Source: Streptomyces melanogenes
Lineage (GTDB): Bacteria; Actinomycetota; Actinomycetes; Streptomycetales; Streptomycetaceae
Direction: 5' to 3'
Length of the DNA: 64,000 nt
NCBI RefSeq assembly: GCF_014649795.1
Contig: NZ_BMTS01000010.1
Coordinates: 248,001-312,000 of the forward strand
Positions 58,712 to 64,000 of the stretch are shown here, one piece after another. The notes beneath the pieces were generated by a model. It did no database searches, was not told where the DNA came from, and saw only the letters and a program-made list of their open reading frames with translations. Position 1 is the stretch's first letter. Each line of letters begins with the position of its first letter. Made by a program: the position numbers and the translations under genes.

Positions 58712-60250
58712 ATGACCGAAGTGCTTCTGCTCGTGGTGGCCGTGCTGCTGTCGCTGGCCTGCGGGGCCTTCGTGGCGGCCGAATTCTCCCTCACCACCGT
58801 GGAGCGCGGCGACCTGGAGCGGGCCGTCGAGAACGCCGAGCGCGGCGCGAGCAGCGCCCTCAAGGCCGTCCGCAGCCTCACCTTCCAGCTCTCCGGCGCA
58901 CAGCTCGGCATCACCGTCACCAATCTGGTGATCGGCATGCTCGCCGAGCCCTCGATCGCCAAGCTGATCAGCGGCCCGCTCGGCTCCCTCGGCCTGCCCG
59001 AGGGCGCCTCCCACTCGGCGGCGCTGGTCCTCGGGACCGCCCTGTCGACCGTCTTCCTGATGGTTGTCGGCGAACTCGTCCCCAAGAACTGGGCCATCTC
59101 CTCGCCATTGGCGGTCGCGAAGGTCGTCGCCACGCCGCAGCGCGCCTTCAGCGCGGCCTTCCGCCCCTTCATCAGCCACCTCAACAACACCGCCAACCGC
59201 ATGCTGCGCCGCCTGGGCCTGGAGCCCGCCGAGGAGCTGGCCTCCGCCCGCACTCCCCAGGAGCTGGTCGCGCTGGCCCGCCACTCCGCCAAGGAGGGCG
59301 CCCTCGAAGCGGACACCGCCGAGCTCTTCGTCCGTACGCTCAACCTGGCGGAGCTCGACGCCGAGAACGTGATGACGCCCCGCGTGCAGGTCACCGCGCT
59401 GGAGGTGCACGCCACCGCCGAGGACGTCGCGAACGCCACGCGCGCGACGGGCCTGTCCCGCTTCCCCGTCTACCGGGGCAGCCTGGACACCGTCGTCGGG
59501 ATCGCCCACATCAAGGACGTCCTCGCCATCCCCGCCGAGCAGCGGCCCCGCCATCCGGTCACCGAGCTGCTGCGCGAGCCGCTGCTCGTACCGGAGACGC
59601 TGACCGTGGACCGGCTCCTGGACCAGCTGTACGGACGGCGGACGATGGCCGTGGTCATCGACGAGTACGGCGGTACGGCCGGGGTCGTCACCCTGGAGGA
59701 CATCGTCGAGGAGGTCGTCGGCGAGGTGCGGGACGAGCACGATCCGCACGAGACGTCCGACCTGGCCCGGGCCGGCGAGGACGCCGACGGGCGCGCGCTC
59801 TACTCGGCCGACGGCGCCGCCCGCACCGACCAGCTGGAGGCCATCGGGCTGCGCGTCCCGGAGGGCCCGTACGAGACGCTGGCGGGCCTGGTCGCCACCG
59901 GGCTCGGCCGGATCCCGGCCCTCGGCGACAGCGTGGAGCTGGGCGGCTGGCGGCTCGACGTCGTCGACGCGTCCGGCCGCCGCGCCGCCCGCGTCCTGCT
60001 GCACGCGCCGCTGCCGGGCGACGGGGACGACGAGGACGAGGAGCACGGCTCCCGACGGCGCAGGGAGCACCGGGGGGCGCGGCGCGGCAGGGGGGCGCGG
60101 CGCGAGGGCCGGGGCGATGGGGCTGCTGGTGCCAATGGGGCTGGTGGTGCTGTTGATGCCGACGGTTCCGCCGTTGACGACGGTTCCGGTTCCGGTTCGG
60201 GTTCCGGTTCCGGTTCTCGTTCCGCCAATGACGAGGGGACCGGCCGATGA
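58712..60250 (+). CDS. CNNM/CorC-type membrane protein (hemolysin family), first copy
   Basis: This 512-residue protein has a DUF21/CNNM transmembrane domain (about residues 1-190, with LLSLACGAFVAAEFSLTTVERGDLERAV and ITVTNLVIGMLAEPS), two CBS domains (VMTPRVQVTALEVHA... and MAVVIDEYGGTAGVVTLEDIVEEVVGEV) and a CorC-HlyC domain (LEAIGLRVPEGPYETLAGLVATGLGRIP). Such proteins are linked to magnesium or cobalt efflux. The last ~85 residues are extra: basic, then Asp/Gly-rich, ending in a long Gly-Ser run. GGAGGTGAACCG precedes the ATG. Confidence 0.92.
   Translation: MTEVLLLVVAVLLSLACGAFVAAEFSLTTVERGDLERAVENAERGASSALKAVRSLTFQLSGAQLGITVTNLVIGMLAEPSIAKLISGPLGSLGLPEGASHSAALVLGTALSTVFLMVVGELVPKNWAISSPLAVAKVVATPQRAFSAAFRPFISHLNNTANRMLRRLGLEPAEELASARTPQELVALARHSAKEGALEADTAELFVRTLNLAELDAENVMTPRVQVTALEVHATAEDVANATRATGLSRFPVYRGSLDTVVGIAHIKDVLAIPAEQRPRHPVTELLREPLLVPETLTVDRLLDQLYGRRTMAVVIDEYGGTAGVVTLEDIVEEVVGEVRDEHDPHETSDLARAGEDADGRALYSADGAARTDQLEAIGLRVPEGPYETLAGLVATGLGRIPALGDSVELGGWRLDVVDASGRRAARVLLHAPLPGDGDDEDEEHGSRRRREHRGARRGRGARREGRGDGAAGANGAGGAVDADGSAVDDGSGSGSGSGSGSRSANDEGTGR
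60178..60217. repeat. GGTTCC microsatellite encoding a Gly-Ser tail
   Basis: A hexamer GGTTCC repeats about six times with small changes at 60182-60217. It encodes the Gly-Ser run in the C-terminal tail of the first CNNM/CorC protein. Slippage could change the tail length in steps of two residues without a frameshift. Confidence 0.8.
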
Positions 60251-61266
60251 CCGTCATCCAGTTGCTGATCGGTCTGGCGACGCTGGTCGTCAACGCCTTC
60301 TTCGTCGGCGCCGAGTTCGCGCTGATCTCGGTGCGCCGCAGCCAGATCGAACCGCTCGCCGAGCGGGGCAACCGCCGTGCACGCAGCGTGATCTGGGGTC
60401 TGGAGCACGTCTCCGCGCTGATGGCGGCGGCCCAGCTGGGCATCACGCTGTGCACCCTGGTGCTCGGTGTGGTCGCCGAGCCCGCCATCGAGCATCTCCT
60501 GGAGCCGGTGTTCCACCTGGTCGGCGTGCCCGACGGCGCGGCGCGCCCGATCTCCTTCTTCATCGCCCTGGCGCTCGCCACCTATTTCCACATGCTGCTC
60601 GGCGAGATGGTGCCGAAGAACATCGCGCTGGCCGAGCCTGCCAGGACCGCGCTGCTGCTCGGCCCGCCGCTGGTGACGCTCGCCCGGGCGCTGCGCCCGG
60701 TGATCTTCGCGATCAACGCCTTCGCCAACGCCCTGCTCAAGCTGTTGCGGGTGGAGACGAAGGACGAGGTCGCGGCGACGTTCTCGGACGACGAGCTGGC
60801 CCGGATGGTCCGGGACGCGGGCGACGCCGGGCTGCTCGACGACCGGGCCGCCGAGCGACTGCACGACGCCCTGGAGCTGGGGCGGCGCCCCGTCCGGGAC
60901 GTGGTGGTCCCGCTGGAGAAGGTCGTGCACACGCCGGTCGGCACGACTCCGGAGGAGCTGGAGCGGCTCGCCGCCCTGTCGGGCTTCTCCCGCTTCCCGG
61001 TCGTGGACGCGGGCAACCGCATCCTCGGCTATCTGCACGTCAAGGACGCGCTCGACGCGATGCCGCGCGATGTGCCGTTCCCGGTGACGGCGCTGCGGCC
61101 GATCGCCCGGGTCCGCACCTCGACGCCGCTCGACGACGTACTGACCGCCATGCGCCGCAGCCGTACGCACCTCGCGGCGGTGCTCGGCGAGGACGGACGA
61201 CTGTCGGGCCTGGTCACGATGGAGGACGTGCTGCGCGAGTTGGTCGGCCGACCGGACACGGCGTAG
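60247..61266 (+). CDS. CNNM/CorC-type membrane protein, second copy
   Basis: This 339-residue paralogue of the preceding gene has the DUF21 domain (TLVVNAFFVGAEFALISVRRSQIEPLA, ITLCTLVLGVVAEPAIEHLL, MLLGEMVPKNIALAEP) and two CBS domains (RDVVVPLEKVVHTPVGTTPEELERLA, and RSRTHLAAVLGEDGRLSGLVTMEDVLRELVG). It lacks the C-terminal CorC-HlyC domain of the first copy, so the pair may combine as a heterodimer with one such domain. The two genes overlap as ATGA (60247-60250). Confidence 0.92.
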   Translation: MTVIQLLIGLATLVVNAFFVGAEFALISVRRSQIEPLAERGNRRARSVIWGLEHVSALMAAAQLGITLCTLVLGVVAEPAIEHLLEPVFHLVGVPDGAARPISFFIALALATYFHMLLGEMVPKNIALAEPARTALLLGPPLVTLARALRPVIFAINAFANALLKLLRVETKDEVAATFSDDELARMVRDAGDAGLLDDRAAERLHDALELGRRPVRDVVVPLEKVVHTPVGTTPEELERLAALSGFSRFPVVDAGNRILGYLHVKDALDAMPRDVPFPVTALRPIARVRTSTPLDDVLTAMRRSRTHLAAVLGEDGRLSGLVTMEDVLRELVGRPDTA

Positions 61267-61329
61267 GAGTTGGTCGGCCGATCGGGCACCGCGTAAGGCG
61301 GGCGCGCCCGGGGGGCGGCGGGGCGCCGC

Positions 61330-61617
61330 CTATACAACGGGCTTGGCGGCGCTTTCGGTTCCCGTGGTGGTGGCCGGCTTGGCGGGGGCGTCGGGTGCCG
61401 TGGTCTCGGTGAGGCCCGGCCCCGGCCGTCCCAGGCCCGACGAGCCGATGGCCATCAGCACGGAGAGCAGCGTCGCCAGGCCCGCGGTGGCGAGCGCCGC
61501 CTTCCAGTCCACGTCGAACAGGTTGGTCGCCCCGGCCGTCAGGACCGCCGCGAGCGACTGGGCGAAGGTACGGACGGCCCGCTCGGCAGTGGCCTTCCAG
61601 AAGGCTTTGGTGAACAT
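61330..61617 (-). CDS. Holin-like membrane protein (r1t-type)
   Basis: This 95-residue protein resembles small r1t-type phage holins: FWKATAERAVRTFAQSLAAVLTAG, then FDVDWKAALATAGLATLLSVLMAIGSSGL, with two hydrophobic helices and a Pro/Thr/Ala-rich tail. Similar genes occur outside prophages in Streptomyces. No endolysin, portal or integrase gene is close, so it may be a stand-alone membrane protein. GAGAGAGCG precedes the ATG. Confidence 0.72.
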   Translation of the reverse strand: MFTKAFWKATAERAVRTFAQSLAAVLTAGATNLFDVDWKAALATAGLATLLSVLMAIGSSGLGRPGPGLTETTAPDAPAKPATTTGTESAAKPVV

Positions 61618-61879
61618 GGAACGCTCGCTCTCTCGTGCGTGGTCAATGCGGGGTCAAGTGGTCTGGGGACAGGGGGCGTTGAGGTGCGGGAACTTGAGGT
61701 GTTCCTGGCATACCGCGGAACACCCCGCGCCGACAGGGCCCGCGCGGCGGGGATCGGCTGAGTTCGGTTGAGGTCGGCCGGGTTGGACTGAGCCGGGCCG
61801 GGTTCGCCCAGGGCAGGTGACGGAACCGCGACCGCCCGAAGCCGGCGGCGGCGTCGGGCAAGCGACTACGGGCAGCCGG
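61618..61879. other. Gene-free region with hairpin, between holin-like and MDMPI-type genes
   Basis: I see no gene in these 262 bases. GGTGTTCC (61698-61705) pairs with GGAACACC (61717-61724) around 11 bases. On the leftward strand two TTGACC boxes (complements near 61642 and 61654) could serve as -35 elements for the holin-like gene. The rest is GC-rich and low in complexity (GGCCGGGTT repeats near 61780-61805). Confidence 0.4.
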
Positions 61880-62923
61880 TCAGAGCGCCGTCGCGGCCAG
61901 CCACGCGTCGAGCACCTCGCGCTCGCCCGCGACCGTGAACTCCTCCTCGCCGGGCGCCCGCCGCCCGTACACGAGCAGCAGCAGTTCGCCCGCCGGGCCC
62001 TCGACGGTGACAGTGGCGTCGGCCTCGGGGGCGGCGGAGCCGCTCGCGCCGCCCGCGGCGTTCTCCCACCGGAAGCCGTTCGCGCCGCCAAGGACCACCG
62101 TCCAGGCGGCACCCGTGTCGGTGGCGCGCAGCCGCAGGGACGCGCCGTCCCGGCCGAGCGCGGCGCCTGATTCCGCGAGCCGCCCGAAGTACGGCAGGTT
62201 CTCCAGGAACTCCTCGATGCCGTCGGCCGCCGTACACGCCTCGACGCGTGGCGTACGCCCCAGCGCCAGCTCGGCGTCCGCGAGATGCACCACGGCTTCG
62301 AACAGCAGCCGCCGGGCGAAGAACCGGACGTGCTGGTCGGCGCCATGCGACCACATCGGGGTCTCGGGGTCGGCCGAACGCAGCACCCGCAGCGACTGCT
62401 CGGCCGCGGCCGCCAGCCAGTCCGGGTAGTCCTTCTCCTCGTCCGGCAGCTCCAGCGGCACGTCCCTCGACCAGACGCGCTCGGTGACCCGGTGGCGTAC
62501 GAGATGGGCGATCCAGCGGTGCGTGGTGCCGTGGTGGCGGGTGAGGTCGGCGAAGGTCCAGCCCGGGCAGGCGGGCACCTCGGTCGCGGGGTCGGCGGCG
62601 CGCACGGTCTCGGCGAACCGCCGCACATGCGTCTCCATCGCGTCGCAGTAGCGCTCGTGCTGGTCCTCGTCGAGCCCGAAGCCGTCCCCGACCTTGAGCA
62701 GGTCGTCGCGCCAGGGCCCGGCAGGTTCGCGCAGCGCGGCCGCCCGGAACAGCGCGGCGAGCCGCCGCCGGTCCGCGGGGGCGAGCCGGTCCAGGACGTA
62801 CGCGCTGCCCTCCAGCCACTTCACCGCGGTGTCGGGGTCGAGCACATCGTCCTCGCAGGTGTCCACCGCGGTGACCAGCACCGCCAACGCCTCCGCCAGC
62901 GCCTGTTCCAGCGCCTCGCTCAT
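61880..62923 (-). CDS. Maleylpyruvate isomerase family mycothiol-dependent-type protein with N-terminal extension
   Basis: This 347-residue protein has the MDMPI fold of the TIGR03083 group from about residue 95: HVRRFAETVRAADPATEVPACPGWTFADLTRHHGTTHRWIAHLV, in which the metal-binding His-rich helix bundle appears intact, with HGADQHVRFFARRLLFEAVVHLADAELALG following. The C-terminal domain is SCP2-like, ending in AVLDAWLAAT-like. The first ~90 residues (VLVTAVDTCEDDVLDPDTAVKWLEG... LLKVGDGFGLDED) are an extra domain I recall as a separate small protein in other Streptomyces. The ATG at 62923 has GGGGGAAGCGG before it. Confidence 0.85.
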   Translation of the reverse strand: MSEALEQALAEALAVLVTAVDTCEDDVLDPDTAVKWLEGSAYVLDRLAPADRRRLAALFRAAALREPAGPWRDDLLKVGDGFGLDEDQHERYCDAMETHVRRFAETVRAADPATEVPACPGWTFADLTRHHGTTHRWIAHLVRHRVTERVWSRDVPLELPDEEKDYPDWLAAAAEQSLRVLRSADPETPMWSHGADQHVRFFARRLLFEAVVHLADAELALGRTPRVEACTAADGIEEFLENLPYFGRLAESGAALGRDGASLRLRATDTGAAWTVVLGGANGFRWENAAGGASGSAAPEADATVTVEGPAGELLLLVYGRRAPGEEEFTVAGEREVLDAWLAATAL

Positions 62924-62988
62924 CCGCTTCCCCCTCGCCGTCACCACCCGGACCGCGTGACACTACCGCGCGGTACGATCGCTCCGCC

Positions 62989-63816
62989 ATGGAGATGAAT
63001 GCCAGCTACACAAGCTTTGTCGCAGTCGGCGATTCCTTTACCGAGGGCATGTCCGACCTCCTGCCCGACGGCTCCTACCGCGGCTGGGCGGATCTGCTCG
63101 CGGCCCGGCTCGCCGCCCGGACGCCCGGCTTCCGTTACGCCAATCTCGCCGTACGCGGAAAGCTCATCGGCCAGATCGTCGACGAACAGGTCGAACCCGC
63201 CGCCGCGATGCGCGCCGATGTGGTGACCCTGGTCGGCGGCCTCAACGACACCCTGCGTCCCAAGTGCGACATGGGCCGGGTACGCGGGCTCCTCACCGAG
63301 GCCGTCGAGAAGCTGGCGCCGTCCTGCGGCCAACTCGTCCTGATGCGCAGCCCCGGCCGCAACGGCCCGGTGATGGAACGCTTCCGCCCGCGTATGGAAG
63401 AGCTCTTCGCCCACATCGAGGACCTGGCCGCCAAGCACGACGCCCTGGTCGTCGACCTGTACGGCGCGGCCGTGCTCGGCGATCCGCGCCTGTGGGACGT
63501 CGACCGGCTCCATCTGACCGGCGAGGGGCACCGCCGGGTGGCCGAGGCGGTCTGGCAGAAGCTCGGGCTCCCGGCCGAGGACGACTGGCTCGCCCCGCTG
63601 CCGCACGGGCCGCGCCCGCGCTGGGCGACGCGCCGCGTGGCCGACGCGCGGTTCGCCCGGCAGCACCTGGCCCCGTGGATCGCGCGCCGCCTGACCGGCC
63701 GGTCCTCGGGCGACGGCCGCCCGGCGAAGCGCCCGGAGCTCCTGCCGTACGCCCCGACCCCACCGGCGAACGGGGTACCGGGCACGGCGTCCGGCGACGT
63801 GACCGCGCTCTCGTAG
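62989..63816 (+). CDS. SGNH/GDSL hydrolase
   Basis: This 275-residue SGNH-family esterase has block I GDSFTEGMSD with the catalytic Ser, block III GGLNDT, and block V DRLHLTGEGH with Asp and His. There is no signal peptide, so it acts in the cytoplasm or is exported by another route. A Lys/Pro-rich C-terminal tail after residue ~210 (RRLTGRSSGDGRPAKRPELLP) is not conserved. The ATG at 62989 or MNASYTS at 62995 is equally possible. It diverges from the MDMPI-type gene and precedes purB. Confidence 0.9.
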   Translation: MEMNASYTSFVAVGDSFTEGMSDLLPDGSYRGWADLLAARLAARTPGFRYANLAVRGKLIGQIVDEQVEPAAAMRADVVTLVGGLNDTLRPKCDMGRVRGLLTEAVEKLAPSCGQLVLMRSPGRNGPVMERFRPRMEELFAHIEDLAAKHDALVVDLYGAAVLGDPRLWDVDRLHLTGEGHRRVAEAVWQKLGLPAEDDWLAPLPHGPRPRWATRRVADARFARQHLAPWIARRLTGRSSGDGRPAKRPELLPYAPTPPANGVPGTASGDVTALS

Positions 63817-63861
63817 CAAGCCACAAACCGGACCGGGGCGCTGGCCTGCAGAAATCGCCAG

Positions 63862-63867
63862 TAGAAT
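63862..63867 (+). promoter_or_regulatory. Probable -10 box giving a leaderless purB transcript
   Basis: TAGAAT (63862-63867) matches the Streptomyces -10 box closely. The GTG start of purB (63876) lies nine bases after its end, so transcription should start at or within two bases of the start codon. No ribosome-binding site precedes the GTG. The -35 box is weak. Confidence 0.55.
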
Positions 63868-63875
63868 CTGGACAC

Positions 63876-64000
63876 GTGACTGCTGTGTCTGCGAAGCCTC
63901 GCATCCCCAATGTCCTGGCCGGCCGCTACGCCTCCACGGAGCTGGCCGTCCTCTGGTCCCCCGAGCAGAAGGTGAAGCTGGAGCGTCAGCTCTGGCTCGC
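63876..64000 (+). CDS. purB: Adenylosuccinate lyase PurB (5' end only)
   Basis: The first 41 residues include IPNVLAGRYASTELAVLWSPEQKVKLERQLWLA, the N-terminus typical of actinobacterial PurB, which cleaves SAICAR and adenylosuccinate in purine synthesis. The catalytic parts lie past the right edge. The GTG is the only good start, and no ribosome-binding site precedes it, in line with the leaderless promoter suggested here. Confidence 0.85.
   Translation, partial: MTAVSAKPRIPNVLAGRYASTELAVLWSPEQKVKLERQLWL

Noticed and set aside
61330..61617. Prophage remnant suggested by the holin-like gene
   Set aside because: No integrase, terminase, portal, tail or lysin gene and no attachment-site repeats were seen nearby. 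Flanking genes are ordinary chromosomal ones.

Overview
The window is chromosomal DNA of a Streptomyces (or very close relative). GC is very high with G/C-rich third codon positions, and GTG and TTG starts and ATGA start/stop overlaps are common. Several features are typical of the genus: a cysteine leader peptide ahead of sulfur genes, a c-di-AMP riboswitch ahead of an NlpC/P60 hydrolase, an XRE/DUF397/ATPase (whiJ-like) cluster, and the family of inverted repeats built on the CGCGCAGTTCCCCGCGCC core. From memory, the gene order (pfkA, a secreted tripeptidyl aminopeptidase, ureDGFCBA, bioFBAD, purB) matches the SCO1130-SCO1254 region of S. coelicolor, so this is mostly conserved core with a few accessory genes. 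I see no rRNA, tRNA, CRISPR array, transposase or prophage.

Layout. 1-2117: the end of a xanthine-dehydrogenase-type molybdo-hydroxylase operon, its divergent TetR regulator with twin palindromic operators, and YjbQ. 2173-7459: a sulfonate-sulfur operon (cysteine leader peptide, ssuC, ssuB, ssuA, ssuD, then a flavoprotein monooxygenase). 7466-10701: a short MltG paralogue, an ABC exporter and its divergent MarR. 10715-17006: a large FAD/Fe-S D-lactate-dehydrogenase-like protein, then a converging pair of secreted glycan enzymes (GH109-type and PNGase A-type). 17165-20739: two translationally coupled half-size ABC exporters with complementary degenerate ATP sites. 20761-24215: an 1100-residue protease/STAND-ATPase/histidine-kinase/receiver fusion coupled to a newly noted 51-residue ORF. 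24381-31383: YdjM-like membrane protein, DUF3516-type helicase, TesB thioesterase, glutathione peroxidase, acyl-CoA dehydrogenase and its TetR.

31384-40210: a large nested palindrome, peptide deformylase, MurT/GatD (lipid II amidation), phosphofructokinase, a CtaG-like copper protein, a small membrane protein, an acyltransferase, an NAD-dependent epimerase family protein and a secreted tripeptidyl aminopeptidase. 40320-44951: a complete urease operon read leftwards (ureA-B-C-F-G-D), interrupted between ureF and ureG by a Streptomyces-type repeat. 45161-49318: an orphan Phd-family antitoxin divergent from a clpP paralogue with a coupled 102-residue ORF, the c-di-AMP riboswitch/NlpC-P60 unit, and the whiJ-like trio. 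49336-54169: biotin genes, with bioF divergent from bioB-bioA-bioD and a VOC protein. 54287-64000: a methyltransferase, a MacB/FtsX-type exporter, two coupled CNNM/CorC-type membrane proteins, a holin-like protein, a mycothiol-dependent-type enzyme, an SGNH hydrolase and the start of purB, probably leaderless.

The most unusual content is the protease-STAND-kinase fusion with its small coupled partner, the Phd/ClpP pair without a toxin, and the regulatory RNAs and operators. Every function rests on reading motifs in the translations; nothing was searched in a database.
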